Positions 18,599 through 27,399 are shown, counted from the first letter of the stretch. The stretch: 64,000 nt of DNA from Sphingomonas sp. (GCA_017418975.1 JAFOMG010000006.1:1-64000); one strand, 5' to 3'. Numbers and translations: made by a program. The notes: generated from the letters alone by a model not told the origin.

Positions 18599-19705
18599 AT
18601 GCGCATTGGCGTTCCCAAGGAAATCAAGAATCACGAATATCGCGTCGGCCTGACCCCGGCTTCGGTCGCCGAGCTGGTCCATGCCGGCCATGAGGTGCTG
18701 GTCGAGACCAAGGCCGGCACCGGCATCGATTTCGACGACGAGGCCTATGTCAGGGTCGGGGCCAGGATCGCGCCGGATGCCGCCGCGGTGTTCGCCGGCT
18801 CGGACATGATCGTGAAGGTCAAGGAGCCGCAGCCCCAGGAGATCGCGCTGCTCGAGCCGCGCCACATCCTCTTCACCTATCTCCACCTGGCCGCCGACAA
18901 GCCCCAGGCCGAGGGCCTGATGGCCTCGGGCGCGACTTGCATCGCCTATGAGACAGTGACGTCGAACTCGGGCGCCCTGCCCCTGCTCAAGCCGATGTCG
19001 GAAGTCGCCGGCCGCATGTCGATCCAGGTCGCGTCGCACTATCTCGAGAAGGAGCAGGGCGGCCGCGGCGAACTGCTCGGCGGCGTGCCGGGCGTGGCGC
19101 CGTGCAAGGTCGCGATCCTGGGCGGCGGCGTCTCGGGCATCAACGCGGCGCAGATGGCCACCGGCCAGCGCGCCGACGTGACCATCTACGACATCAACAA
19201 CGAGCGCCTGGCCGAGCTCGACATGCATTTCGGCAGCCAGATCAAGACCGCCTATGCCAGCAAGGCCGCGATCGCCGAGGCGGTGAAGACTTCGCAGGTC
19301 GTGATCGGCGCGGTGCTGGTGCCGGGCGCGGCGGCGCCGAAGCTGGTGACCAGGGACATGCTCAAGACGATGATGCGCGGCTCGGTGCTGGTCGACATCG
19401 CGATCGACCAGGGCGGCTGCTTCGAGACCAGCCACGCCACCACCCACGACAACCCGGTCTATGAGGTGGACGGCGTGATCCATTATTGCGTCGCCAACAT
19501 GCCGGGCGCGGTCGCCCGCACCTCGGCCTTCGCGCTCAACAACGCGACGCTGCCGTTCGTGCTCAAGCTGGCGAACCTCGGCGCCGAAGGCGCGATGCAG
19601 GCCGACCGGCACCTCGCCAACGGCCTCAACGTCTACAAGGGCAAGATCGCGTTCAAGGCAGTCGCCGACGATCTCGACCTGCCCTACCAGGCCTGGGCGG
19701 GCTGA
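18599..19705 (+). CDS. ald: Alanine dehydrogenase
   Basis: A 368-aa cytoplasmic enzyme that interconverts L-alanine and pyruvate plus ammonia with NAD. It opens with [20 protein letters not shown], where Arg and Lys of the substrate site lie, has VKVKEPQ and [10 protein letters not shown] of the substrate domain, the NAD motif [15 protein letters not shown], and [17 protein letters not shown]. The start at 18599 has GGAGAGG upstream; the frame is open further but runs into the operator region. It is divergent from an Lrp-type gene and ends at a strong terminator. Confidence 0.97.
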   Translation: MRIGVPKEIKNHEYRVGLTPASVAELVHAGHEVLVETKAGTGIDFDDEAYVRVGARIAPDAAAVFAGSDMIVKVKEPQPQEIALLEPRHILFTYLHLAADKPQAEGLMASGATCIAYETVTSNSGALPLLKPMSEVAGRMSIQVASHYLEKEQGGRGELLGGVPGVAPCKVAILGGGVSGINAAQMATGQRADVTIYDINNERLAELDMHFGSQIKTAYASKAAIAEAVKTSQVVIGAVLVPGAAAPKLVTRDMLKTMMRGSVLVDIAIDQGGCFETSHATTHDNPVYEVDGVIHYCVANMPGAVARTSAFALNNATLPFVLKLANLGAEGAMQADRHLANGLNVYKGKIAFKAVADDLDLPYQAWAG

Positions 19706-19726
19706 TCGCGCGTCGAACGGGATCGC

Positions 19727-19757
19727 GAGCCGGGAAACGACCGTCGTTTCCCGGCTC
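19727..19757. terminator. Hairpin terminator between ald and GNAT gene
   Basis: GAGCCGGGAAACGA (19727-19740) pairs perfectly with TCGTTTCCCGGCTC (19744-19757) around a three-base loop; GTTTC follows on the plus strand. It sits between two convergent genes and could end both transcripts. Confidence 0.75.
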
Positions 19758-19760
19758 GTT

Positions 19761-20267
19761 TCATTCGGGCAAGCAATCCCGGCCGGGATCGAACTGCTTG
19801 ATATAGAGAATGGTCGTGAAGCCGCTGTCCCATTCCTCGTCCGGATAGCGGGCCTGCTCGGCATAGCCGCGGCCGAGATAGAATGCCTGGCTGGCGACGT
19901 TGAAACTGTCGGTTTCGAGGCGCGCCGCGGCAAAGCCCGCCGCCGCCATGGCGCGCTCGGCGCAATCCATCAGCAGCGTGCCGACGCCGTGACGCCGATA
20001 GTCGCCATGCACATGGAGGCCTTCGACGAAATCGTCCTGCCAGTGCACGAAGCCGGCGACGACACCCTCGATCTCCGCAACCCGGAACGCGGCGAGGCTG
20101 GCCTCGACATAACGCGCCCCGCGATCCTCGGTGCGATAGCTCTCCGCGGCGGCCGGGGTCAGAACCGGCAGCCAGGTGCCTTCGAAACTATATTGGAATA
20201 TCGCCTCGAGGCGCGCCGCGTCCGCGGCATGCGCGCGGCGAATCCGGATGGGCCGACTGGTGTTCAT
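19761..20267 (-). CDS. GNAT-family N-acetyltransferase
   Basis: A 168-aa protein with the GNAT fold: the acetyl-CoA loop in [20 protein letters not shown] (Q/RxxGxG/A type, here RRHGVG) at about residues 88-105, followed by [19 protein letters not shown] with the conserved Asn and aromatic of motif B. It would transfer an acetyl group to a small molecule or protein amine; the substrate is not readable. It is convergent with ald. Confidence 0.88.
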   Translation of the reverse strand: MNTSRPIRIRRAHAADAARLEAIFQYSFEGTWLPVLTPAAAESYRTEDRGARYVEASLAAFRVAEIEGVVAGFVHWQDDFVEGLHVHGDYRRHGVGTLLMDCAERAMAAAGFAAARLETDSFNVASQAFYLGRGYAEQARYPDEEWDSGFTTILYIKQFDPGRDCLPE

Positions 20268-20314
20268 GCCGGCCAGCTAGCGCGGTCCGGAGCCCGGATC
20301 GAGCCCTTGCCGTC

Positions 20315-20980
20315 CTAGCGGGCCGGGCCGGGCATCGGCCGCCCTTCCCGCCGCGCCTGCTCCTGCAGGAACACCTCCAGCATGAGCAGCCGCGCCATCA
20401 GCGCCTGGCGATAGCTCGCCTTTGCCGGGGTGAGCGCCACCGCCTTCTCCCACCAGGGCTCGGCTTCGGCAAAACGGTTCGCGCGGACCAGCGCGAGCCC
20501 GTAGAAGAAGGGCGGCCCCGGATGCTCGGGGGCCAGCGCGAACGCCTTGTCGAAGGCGAATTGCGCGGCCGGCGATATCTGGTTGCCGTCATATTCGGCG
20601 AGCGCCGAACCGAAGCCGGTCCACAGCGCGACGTCCTCGGGCACCTGCCGCACCGCGCCCTGCCACACCTTCACCGCCCGCTCGCGATCGCCCTGGCGGA
20701 GCATGGCGTCGGCCAGATTGCCGTAGCTCCAGGCATAGGTGCCATATTTCCCGAACATCGCGTCGCGCAGGTCGATCAGGCCCTGGTCCACCTCGACCCG
20801 CTGCCCGCCCGGCGCGACGGGATGGCCGGGAAGGCCGGGGCTGCCCTGCCAGGCATAGCCCGCCGCACCGAGCATGATCGCGGTGGCGGGGACGGTCCAC
20901 AGCCGGCGCGGATAGCGCAGCAATGCGAGCGCCAGCACCGCGACGACGGCAACCGTGGCGAGCATTCCCCAGCCCATCAC
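20315..20980 (-). CDS. CcmI-like TPR protein of cytochrome c maturation
   Basis: A 221-aa inner-membrane protein with two N-terminal hydrophobic segments and a TPR-containing domain (YGNLADAMLRQGDRERAVKVW, FFYGLALVRANRFAEAEPWW). In the Ccm system CcmI holds apocytochrome c for heme attachment. It is the last gene of the ccm operon, its start overlapping the ccmH stop by four bases, which fits the usual ccmH-ccmI pairing. It is shorter than classical CcmI, so it may represent only the chaperone half. Confidence 0.82.
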   Translation of the reverse strand: MMGWGMLATVAVVAVLALALLRYPRRLWTVPATAIMLGAAGYAWQGSPGLPGHPVAPGGQRVEVDQGLIDLRDAMFGKYGTYAWSYGNLADAMLRQGDRERAVKVWQGAVRQVPEDVALWTGFGSALAEYDGNQISPAAQFAFDKAFALAPEHPGPPFFYGLALVRANRFAEAEPWWEKAVALTPAKASYRQALMARLLMLEVFLQEQARREGRPMPGPAR

Positions 20981-21384
20981 GCCGCTCCCTTGCGGAACAG
21001 GCGCCGCGCCAGCAACAGCCCGATGGCGAGCAGCAGCACCGGCGCGATCCAGAGCGGCGCGGTCACCCAGCTGAACGGCGGATCATAGGTGACGTAATCG
21101 CCATAGCGCTGGATCAGATATTCGCGGATCGCCGCCGGCCGCTCGCCACGGGCGATCCGCTCGCGCACCAGCGCGCGCATGTCCCCCGCCATCTCGGCAT
21201 CGCTGTCGGCGATCGACTGGCCCTGGCAGACCAGGCAGCGCAGCGTCTCCATCAGCGCCCTGGCCCTGGCCTCCTGCGCCGCATCGGGCAGCTGCGAATA
21301 GGCCAGCGCCGCCGGCGGCCGGCTCGAGTCCGCCGCCGCGGGGCCAGCCAGGAACAGCGCGAGGATAAGGGCCGCGCGCTTCAT
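20977..21384 (-). CDS. ccmH: Cytochrome c maturation protein CcmH
   Basis: A 135-aa membrane-anchored periplasmic thiol protein that reduces apocytochrome c before heme ligation. The signature LRCLVCQGQSIADSDAEMA with the redox CXXC is at about residues 43-61, after a signal peptide (MKRAALILALFLAGPAAA), and a C-terminal transmembrane helix (APLWIAPVLLLAIGLLLARR) follows. ATGA overlaps join it to ccmG upstream and the CcmI-like gene downstream. Confidence 0.95.
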   Translation of the reverse strand: MKRAALILALFLAGPAAADSSRPPAALAYSQLPDAAQEARARALMETLRCLVCQGQSIADSDAEMAGDMRALVRERIARGERPAAIREYLIQRYGDYVTYDPPFSWVTAPLWIAPVLLLAIGLLLARRLFRKGAA

Positions 21385-21908
21385 TTCGCCGCCTCGAGCT
21401 TGCGCAATATCCCGGGAATGTCTTCCGCCCGGATGTCGCCGACATGCTGGTCGATAATTTCGCCCCGGCCGTTGATCAGGAAAGTCTCGGGCACTCCCGA
21501 CGAGCCGAGCGCGATCTGGGCCTTGCCGGTGGGATCGTCGCCGATCCGGGCATAGGGATCGCCGTTCCGCGCCAGAAAGGCCCGCACCGCGTCCGGCGTG
21601 TCGCGGATCGCGATCGCGTCGATCTCCACGCCCGCCTGCTTGAGCTTCAGCAGCTGCGGCGCCTCGGCGATGCAGGGAATGCACCAGCTGGCGAACACAT
21701 TGAGCAGTCGCGGCCTGCCGGTGGCGAAGTCGGCGCTCGCGATGCCGGGCCGGTCGGAAAGCAGCGGCTTCATCGCGAGCGCGGGCAGCGGCTTGCCGAT
21801 CATCGCCGAACGGATCGTCCGGTCCGCCGGCTTGATCAGCCCGCCGGCAACCAGCCCGAAGACCAGGGCGAACAGCGCCAGCGGCGCCCAGATCAGCAGC
21901 CGCCTCAT
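21381..21908 (-). CDS. ccmG: Thiol:disulfide interchange protein CcmG/DsbE
   Basis: A 175-aa thioredoxin-fold protein anchored by an N-terminal helix (LLIWAPLALFALVFGLVAGG) and facing the periplasm. The active site FASWCIPCIAE is at about residues 73-83 and the cis-Pro loop is SSGVPETFLI. It keeps apocytochrome c and CcmH reduced. Its start overlaps the ccmF stop and its stop overlaps the ccmH start by four bases each. Confidence 0.95.
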   Translation of the reverse strand: MRRLLIWAPLALFALVFGLVAGGLIKPADRTIRSAMIGKPLPALAMKPLLSDRPGIASADFATGRPRLLNVFASWCIPCIAEAPQLLKLKQAGVEIDAIAIRDTPDAVRAFLARNGDPYARIGDDPTGKAQIALGSSGVPETFLINGRGEIIDQHVGDIRAEDIPGILRKLEAAK

Positions 21909-23836
21909 GCGCCATCCTCCGCGTCGCGCCGTTCCCGCCGCACCCGGCCGATCAGCGAGAGCAGCCCGCCCAGCGCGATCATCGCGCCGCCCGCCCAGAT
22001 CAGCGTGACGAAGGGCTTCCACCATGCCCGGATCTGCCAGCGCCCTTCGCCGTCGCCCTGGCCGATCACGGTATAGAGCTGGCCGTCCAGCTCGGTCGCG
22101 ATCGCGGCTTCGTTGGTGTTGGTCGGCGGGTTGGCGAAGAAGCGCTGCTGCGGGAACAGGTCGAACGGCGCGCCCCCGGCGCGCGTCGCCTTGAGATGCG
22201 CCTCGAGCGCGGACCAGTTGGGCCCCACCGCCGGCCGCACCTCGATCAGTTCCACGCGATAAGGGCCGACCGTGACGTTCTGCCCCACCGAGATCGCCGC
22301 CAGCCGCTCGACCTTGAAGGCGCTGTCCGCCGCCATGCCGGCGATGCTCACCGCGATGCCGAGATGCGCGACGACCATGCCGTAGATGTGCAGCGGCGTG
22401 CGGCGCAGGTTGCGGCGGATGAGCGGGATGACGCTGGCGACGGCGAGCCCGGCGGCCAGGCCGAGCACCAGCGCCGGCAGCCACTGCGCCCCGCCCAGCG
22501 CGAAGACCAGCGCGAAGGCGATGCCGGCCACGCCGACAGGCACGAGCAGCTTGCCGAACAGCGCGTTCCACTGGTCGCGGCGCCATTTGAGCAGCGGCCC
22601 CGCCGCCGTGGCGGCGACGAGCGCGAGCGCGACGGGCACCGCCGCCTTCTCGAAGAAGGGCGCGCCGATCGAGAGCTGGACGCCGGCCGCCTGGGCGACG
22701 AGCGGATAGAGCGTGCCGATGAAGACGACGCCGAGGATCACCGAGAGCAACAGGTTGTTGAGCACCAGCGCGCCTTCGCGGCTGACCAGCTCGAAGGTGG
22801 TGCCCTGCTTCACCGTGCCGATCCGCGCGCCGAACAGCGCCAGCGCCCCGCCGATATAGAGGCCGAGCAGGGCAAGGATGAAGCCGCCCCGGGTAGGATC
22901 GACGGCAAAGGCATGGACGCTGATCAGGATGCCCGAGCGGACCAGGAAGGTGCCGATCATCGACATCGAGAAGGCGACCACCGCGAGCATCACCGTCCAG
23001 GCGCGCAGCCCGTCGCGGGTGGCGAGCACGCTCACCGAATGGAGCAGCGCCGTCGCCGCCAGCCAGGGCATCAGCGAGGCATTCTCCACCGGATCCCAGA
23101 ACCACCAGCCGCCCCAGCCAAGCTCGTAATAGGCCCAATAGCTGCCGGCGGTGATGCCGATGGTGAGGAATATCCAGGCCGCCAGCACCCAGGGCCGCAT
23201 CGCCCGGGCAAAGGCGGGGCCGACGTCGCGCATCAGCAAGGCGCCGACCGCGAAGCTGAACGCCACCGACAGGCCGACATAGCCGAGGTACAGCGTCGGC
23301 GGGTGGAAGGCGAGCCCGGGATCCTGCAGCAGCGGGTTGAGCCCGCGCCCGTCGAGCGGCGGCGGGCTCACCCGGACGAACGGGTTGGAGGCAAAGGCGA
23401 GAAAGGCGTAGAAGCCGATCGCGATCGCCGCCTGGGCACCCAGCGTCGCGGCGAGCGTGCCCTGGGGCAGCCGCTTCTCGAACAGCGCCACGCCCGCCCC
23501 CGATATCGCCAGCACGGTGACCCACAGCAGCATCGAGCCTTCGTGATTCCCCCAGGCCCCGGCGATCTTGTAGATCAGCGGCTTCATCGAATGGCTGTTC
23601 TCGACGACCAGCAGCACCGACATGTCCGACCGGACGAACAGCACGACCAGCAGCACGAAGGCGGCAAGCGCCAGCAGCCCCTGGACGATCGCGACGCGGC
23701 GGAGCGCCGTCATCACCATCGACGCGCCCGCGCTCCCCTGGCCGGCGCCCTTGGCCGCGCCCCAGGCGAGCAGCACCTGCACGAGCGCGAAGCCCGTCGC
23801 GAGCCATAGCGCGGCGAGACCGGCTTCGGCGATCAC
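21905..23836 (-). CDS. ccmF: Cytochrome c heme-lyase subunit CcmF
   Basis: A 643-aa polytopic membrane protein that attaches heme to apocytochrome c. The tryptophan-rich heme-handling WWD segment is visible as WGGWWFWDPVENASLMPWL at about residues 233-251, with conserved His residues nearby, and about 15 hydrophobic segments. Length is usual for CcmF. It follows ccmE by 10 bases and overlaps ccmG by four. Confidence 0.96.
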   Translation of the reverse strand: MIAEAGLAALWLATGFALVQVLLAWGAAKGAGQGSAGASMVMTALRRVAIVQGLLALAAFVLLVVLFVRSDMSVLLVVENSHSMKPLIYKIAGAWGNHEGSMLLWVTVLAISGAGVALFEKRLPQGTLAATLGAQAAIAIGFYAFLAFASNPFVRVSPPPLDGRGLNPLLQDPGLAFHPPTLYLGYVGLSVAFSFAVGALLMRDVGPAFARAMRPWVLAAWIFLTIGITAGSYWAYYELGWGGWWFWDPVENASLMPWLAATALLHSVSVLATRDGLRAWTVMLAVVAFSMSMIGTFLVRSGILISVHAFAVDPTRGGFILALLGLYIGGALALFGARIGTVKQGTTFELVSREGALVLNNLLLSVILGVVFIGTLYPLVAQAAGVQLSIGAPFFEKAAVPVALALVAATAAGPLLKWRRDQWNALFGKLLVPVGVAGIAFALVFALGGAQWLPALVLGLAAGLAVASVIPLIRRNLRRTPLHIYGMVVAHLGIAVSIAGMAADSAFKVERLAAISVGQNVTVGPYRVELIEVRPAVGPNWSALEAHLKATRAGGAPFDLFPQQRFFANPPTNTNEAAIATELDGQLYTVIGQGDGEGRWQIRAWWKPFVTLIWAGGAMIALGGLLSLIGRVRRERRDAEDGA

Positions 23837-23846
23837 TGCCCATCCC

Positions 23847-24281
23847 TCATTTGGCTAGCGTCTTCGTCTCGTGCATGTTGCCGGCGGCCTGGGGCGGCAT
23901 GTAGCGCTCGTCATGCTTGGCCAGGATATTGTCCGCGACGAAGCTGCCGTCCGGCTGGAACCGCCCCTCCGCCACCACGCCCGATCCTTCCTTGAACAGG
24001 TCGGGCGTCACGCCCTTGAACGCGACCGGCACCGCCGCCTGGCCGTCGGTCACCATGAAGCGGATCGAAACGCCGTCGGCCGCGCGCCGGATCGAGCCTG
24101 TCTCGACCATGCCGCCCAGGCGGACGTGCCGGTCGAGCGGCAGCGGCTTTCCCTTCACGTCGCCCGGCGCATAGAAGAACGCCGCCTGGTCGCGGAGCGC
24201 CGACATGGCGAGCGCCGACGCGCCGAGGATCGCGCCCAGCGCGAGCAGCACGAGGACCAGCCGCTGATGCTTGGGCTTCAT
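23847..24281 (-). CDS. ccmE: Heme chaperone CcmE
   Basis: A 144-aa protein that carries heme in the periplasm. An N-terminal anchor helix (RLVLVLLALGAILGASALAM) is followed by an OB-fold domain (VRLGGMVETGSIRR) and the heme-binding LAKHDERYMPP, in which His at about residue 123 forms the covalent heme bond and Tyr four residues later assists. The start at 24281 is chosen because it begins the anchor; a longer frame runs into ccmD. ATGA overlap with ccmD. Confidence 0.95.
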   Translation of the reverse strand: MKPKHQRLVLVLLALGAILGASALAMSALRDQAAFFYAPGDVKGKPLPLDRHVRLGGMVETGSIRRAADGVSIRFMVTDGQAAVPVAFKGVTPDLFKEGSGVVAEGRFQPDGSFVADNILAKHDERYMPPQAAGNMHETKTLAK

Positions 24282-24412
24282 TCGCGGCCGCCCCGCAGCG
24301 CCGCGGCCGCCGCCTCGGCGCGGCGCATCGCCGCATAGCTGAACGCCGCCAGCCCGCCGGTGCCGAGCAGCACCACCAGATAGGCGGCAGTGATGAACGG
24401 CCAATGGTTCAT
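24278..24412 (-). CDS. ccmD: Heme exporter small protein CcmD
   Basis: A 44-aa single-helix membrane protein: MNHWPFITAAYLVVLLGTGG followed by a basic C-terminal tail (MRRAEAAAAALRGGRE). CcmD helps release holo-CcmE from CcmABC. It is too short for easy automatic detection but its place between ccmC and ccmE, with four-base overlaps at both ends, makes the call firm. Confidence 0.9.
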   Translation of the reverse strand: MNHWPFITAAYLVVLLGTGGLAAFSYAAMRRAEAAAAALRGGRE

Positions 24413-25128
24413 GCCGCCGCCATCCGCCGCAACCGCGCTTCGACCTTCTGCGCCGCCAGGATCGCGCGCATCCGCATCAGCACCACTCCGGCGAAGACCA
24501 GCGTGAAGCCGCCCAGCGTGAAGAACAGCGGCCAGAGCAGCGACGGATGGATCTTCCCCGCCAGCACGCTCTCGCCCTGGTGGAGCGTGTTCCACCAGAC
24601 CACCGAATAATGGACGATCGGCAGCAGCGCGCTGCCGGCCACGCCGAACAGCGCCGGCATCCGGCCGTCGCCCGCCCGCTCGGCATCGGCGCGGTCCAGC
24701 GCGATCCAGGCGATATAGACGAAGAAGAGCAGCAGCATGCTGGTCAGCCGCCCGTCCCACTCCCACCAGGTGCCCCAGGTCGGGCGCCCCCAGATCGAGC
24801 CGGTGAGCAGGCAGAGCGCCGCGAAGGTCGCGCCCGCCGGGGCGATCGCCCGCGCCGCGACGCTGGCCAGCGGATGCCGCCAGACGAGATAGCTCAGGCA
24901 CGCGATCGCCAGCCCGCTCCACCCGCCCATGCCCAGCCAGGCGCTGGGCACATGGATGTAGAGGATGCGCGCGCTCTCCTTCTGCACCGCATCGGGCGGC
25001 GTGAGCGCGAGCCCCGCCCAGCAGCCGAACGCCACCAGCGCCGCGCCGAGCCAGAACAGAATCGGCGTCAGCGGCCGCGCAATCTTGAGGAAGCGCGCGG
25101 GATTGGCGAAGGCATGCAAGACGGGCAC
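24409..25128 (-). CDS. ccmC: Heme transporter / CcmE-loading protein CcmC
   Basis: A 239-aa membrane protein with six hydrophobic segments. The tryptophan-rich motif WGRPTWGTWWEWDGRLTS at about residues 113-130 and flanking His residues (HVPSAWL, HYSVVWWNTLHQG) bind heme for transfer to CcmE. It is the first ccm gene here; ccmA and ccmB are not in the window, so the heme ABC exporter part must lie elsewhere. Confidence 0.96.
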   Translation of the reverse strand: MPVLHAFANPARFLKIARPLTPILFWLGAALVAFGCWAGLALTPPDAVQKESARILYIHVPSAWLGMGGWSGLAIACLSYLVWRHPLASVAARAIAPAGATFAALCLLTGSIWGRPTWGTWWEWDGRLTSMLLLFFVYIAWIALDRADAERAGDGRMPALFGVAGSALLPIVHYSVVWWNTLHQGESVLAGKIHPSLLWPLFFTLGGFTLVFAGVVLMRMRAILAAQKVEARLRRMAAA

Positions 25129-25429
25129 GCGCGATGACTAGCGAGGTTCCGGGCGGGAATCCATGGCCTCGCGACATCCAACGCCAGACGCCCGGCCGCG
25201 GAGCGAAACGTCGCGAACGTCGCCCATGGGGAGGGATGAGTTCCCCATCAATTTTCCCTGATTTCCCGCGAACCGCGCGCATCGCGCAACTTCCTTGCGC
25301 GCGCGTGATCCTATTTCCCCAACCGGTCAAAGAGCGGCCGGAGCGATCCGGCCGGGTGAGGGAAACAGACGAAATCCTACATTGCAAGCAGGATGCCCCG
25401 ATATCGTCACCCGAGCCCGCCTTGCCCGC
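25129..25429. other. Intergenic region with a GNRA-capped hairpin
   Basis: This 301-bp stretch between ccmC and an unknown gene holds no credible frame. It contains a perfect 8-bp stem with a GCGA tetraloop (CGGCCGGA at 25335-25342 with TCCGGCCG at 25347-25354), itself enclosed by TTTCCC...GGGAAA. GNRA loops often mark structured RNA, but no known riboswitch core was recognised. It should also contain the ccm promoter. Confidence 0.4.
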
Positions 25430-25867
25430 TCAGAGATGATCGGCCGAAAGCGCGCCGGAAAGAGCCGCATCGGCAATCTGGCACAACGGCCCCGTCAGGA
25501 CGCCATGCGGAACGGGCGCATAATCGCTCGCAGGCGCCCTGCCGAAGGTAATCGCATGAAAATGATGCACCGATCCCTGGCTATGCTCATAGGTCACCAC
25601 CCACGAATATTTGCCCTCCATGGCGCCGACGAACCGTCGCGTCGGCAGGCCGGCCTGCTCGATCACGTCGCCCCTCTGGAATTTTGCGCCGGCAGGAGCA
25701 AGATCGGGCACCATCCGCTTCACTTGCCCCTGGATCGATTGCGGCAGCCCACCCATTTCCGCGACGATCGCAGACGACCGCAGGGAAGAACAGGCCGACA
25801 GCGGGGAGGACGAACCCGAATTGCCGGGCGGAGCGATGGCAAGAGCGCCGAGCACAAAGACGATCAT
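25430..25867 (-). CDS. Unknown small protein downstream of the GG-leader peptidase
   Basis: A 145-aa protein that starts with a short hydrophobic stretch (MIVFVLGALAIAPPG), then a Ser/Gly-rich segment and a soluble domain with GKYSWVVTYEHSQGSVHHFHAITFG. A GAGG box precedes the ATG. It begins 24 bases after the peptidase gene, same strand, so the pair is probably one operon. It might be a partner, inhibitor or immunity protein of the peptidase, but that is guesswork from position. No family recognised. Confidence 0.6.
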   Translation of the reverse strand: MIVFVLGALAIAPPGNSGSSSPLSACSSLRSSAIVAEMGGLPQSIQGQVKRMVPDLAPAGAKFQRGDVIEQAGLPTRRFVGAMEGKYSWVVTYEHSQGSVHHFHAITFGRAPASDYAPVPHGVLTGPLCQIADAALSGALSADHL

Positions 25868-25891
25868 ATCCCATTCCTCATGCAGAAAAGA

Positions 25892-26662
25892 CTAGGTCCC
25901 GCAGGTTGGTCGCACGGTAGCCAGATCGAAGGCCGTGCTGTCGGTATCGGCGACCAGATAGGCACTCCCCTCCTCGGAAGTCGCGCCGCGATTAGCGCCA
26001 TAGCGCGTACCGGTATTGGCGTTCAATTCGCGAGCCACCTGGTTCACGATGGCATGAACTCCCGCTGCGCTAAGGCTGGCATCCGACCAATGGACAATCT
26101 CATGGATCAGGCCGAGCGTAGGGCTTTCAACCCAATAGGATCCATCTTCATTCCGCCCCGACGCGGCACTGTAGGGATCCCAACTCACGAAACCATAACC
26201 CAGCCCAGGATCGTAGCTGTCCTGGTGATTGCGGTTCAAGATAACTTCCAGTCCAGCGGCATTGGCTTTCGCAAGAAGACCCGCTGCCGTCGGCGACTTC
26301 TGCAGGGATGCAAGGGCCTGATAGGCTTCAGCATGCGCAACGGGGCACGGGTCCCCGCCTAGCCTGATATGATTGCCTTGGCTTTCGCCACCGGCCCCGC
26401 TGTTACCACCGGCGCCGCCGCCACCTCCACTCGGAAGCCATACCCATGTGCCGTTGCCGCCCGGTGGATAGTTGCCGAAATAGCTCGCTGGCGGCAGGTG
26501 CACCCAGGAGCCGGAACTATATGCATCCCCCCCTCCGCCGCCGCCGCCGCCGTAACCACTACCATTGCCATGAGGGCCGCCAACGCCGTTGATCTGGGCA
26601 TCGTCGGTACTGCCAAAGCCTCCGGCAACAAGGTCGAGTTCATAAGTCGTCAGAACGCGCAC
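25892..26662 (-). CDS. Double-glycine-leader protein with HEXXH zinc-peptidase motif
   Basis: The product starts at GTG (26662), set by CGGAGG six bases upstream; an earlier ATG (26710) lacks a ribosome site. From GTG it reads MRVLTTYELDLVAGG, a textbook double-glycine leader of the type cut by C39-peptidase ABC exporters. A very Gly-rich linker (about residues 25-100) leads to a C-terminal domain with LGLIHEIVHWSD at about 184-195, an HEXXH zinc site like that of M91 (NleD-type) effector peptidases, followed by a Glu-rich SEEGSAY that may give a third ligand. No C39 exporter is in the window. Predicted: a 256-aa secreted metallopeptidase matured by leader removal. Composition is unlike the surrounding ccm genes, with AT-rich upstream DNA. 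Confidence 0.8.
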   Translation of the reverse strand: MRVLTTYELDLVAGGFGSTDDAQINGVGGPHGNGSGYGGGGGGGGDAYSSGSWVHLPPASYFGNYPPGGNGTWVWLPSGGGGGAGGNSGAGGESQGNHIRLGGDPCPVAHAEAYQALASLQKSPTAAGLLAKANAAGLEVILNRNHQDSYDPGLGYGFVSWDPYSAASGRNEDGSYWVESPTLGLIHEIVHWSDASLSAAGVHAIVNQVARELNANTGTRYGANRGATSEEGSAYLVADTDSTAFDLATVRPTCGT

Positions 26663-26967
26663 AATAAACCTCCGATTCAAGATGATCGTCGGATCGATGC
26701 CGAGTTTCACGCCGTGAATTTAAAGTAATTAGTAATTACAATTGCTTGCGTGAACAAATAAAGCCGCTCTGTGACGCCATCATGAACCGAACATGGATTC
26801 CGCCATATTGGGTATAATTTCTGGCGAACCATCAGATGCGTCGCGCAGAGCCCGATCATTGACTCGCTACATGATGGGTAACGGCTGTCGGGCAAGCACT
26901 TGCAGCCGGATCGGCGCCGCTGCCGAATGGCCCGGGAGCCTATCCCGCTTGGGCAATATCCTCCGCC
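26663..26967. other. AT-rich non-coding region upstream of the peptidase
   Basis: No credible gene is seen. The part nearest the peptidase is notably AT-rich for this genome (TAATTACTAATTAC on the plus strand reads similarly reversed) and probably carries its promoter. A 62-codon frame here has no support. AT-rich control DNA beside a Gly-rich effector suggests acquired DNA. Confidence 0.45.
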
Positions 26968-27047
26968 CAGATCCCCGCCTTCGCGGGAATGACCGAAGGG
27001 GGAACAGCGGGAATCACGGTTGATGCAATATGAGTCCCCAACCTAGG
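26968..27047. repeat. Single family B module and lone family A tip
   Basis: CAGATCCCCGCCTTCGCGGG at 26968 is half of a family B element, and ATGAGTCCCCAACCTAGGG at about 27029-27047 is an isolated family A end. They look like remains of decayed or nested repeats. Confidence 0.65.
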
Positions 27048-27077
27048 GTGAAACCCGATCAAGGCTTTGATTTATTT

Positions 27078-27216
27078 CGTCATCCCCACGAAGGCGGGGA
27101 TCCAGGGCCAAGGGCGGGTTGCGGGCAGCAGAGTCCTGCGCGCTCCGGAGCGGCGCTCACCTGATAGCATCATTGTCCCGCGCTACCCCGGATCCCCGCC
27201 TGCGCGGCGATGACGG
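27078..27216. repeat. Family B palindromic repeat, second paired copy
   Basis: CGTCATCCCCACGAAGGCGG at the left faces CGGATCCCCGCCTGCGCGGC at the right, about 95 bp apart, the same layout as the copy at 226-362. Internal sequence is also partly shared (CCAGGGCCAAGGGC in both). Confidence 0.75.
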
Positions 27217-27257
27217 GGTTTGCTGATCGAGACGGGGTTTGCCGATTGAGGCGTGAC

Positions 27258-27399
27258 CCTGGGTTGAGGACTCATATTCTTCGTCACCCCGGCCTTGCGC
27301 CCGGGTCCCGCCATCTCGCCGCCGCAAGTAGAAGCGGGATCCCGGCTCAGGGCCGGGATGACGGCGGGAAATCAGATACTCGCGCGAGCCCCCAGCCTA
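27258..27399. repeat. Family A palindromic repeat, copy 3 (degenerate tips)
   Basis: Left tip CCTGGGTTGAGGACTCATAT, central inverted arms CGGGTCCCGCC / GCGGGATCCCGGCTC, right tip CCCCCAGCCTA. Here the tips have drifted (CTGG for CTAG). Its last bases form the TAG stop codon of the minus-strand ECF41 sigma gene. Confidence 0.75.

Noticed and set aside
25129..25429. Cobalamin or other known riboswitch before ccmC
   Set aside because: The conserved cores of the classes I know are absent.
26707..26895. A 62-codon minus-strand frame upstream of the GG-leader gene
   Set aside because: No ribosome site, no recognisable features, and it lies in the expected promoter region.
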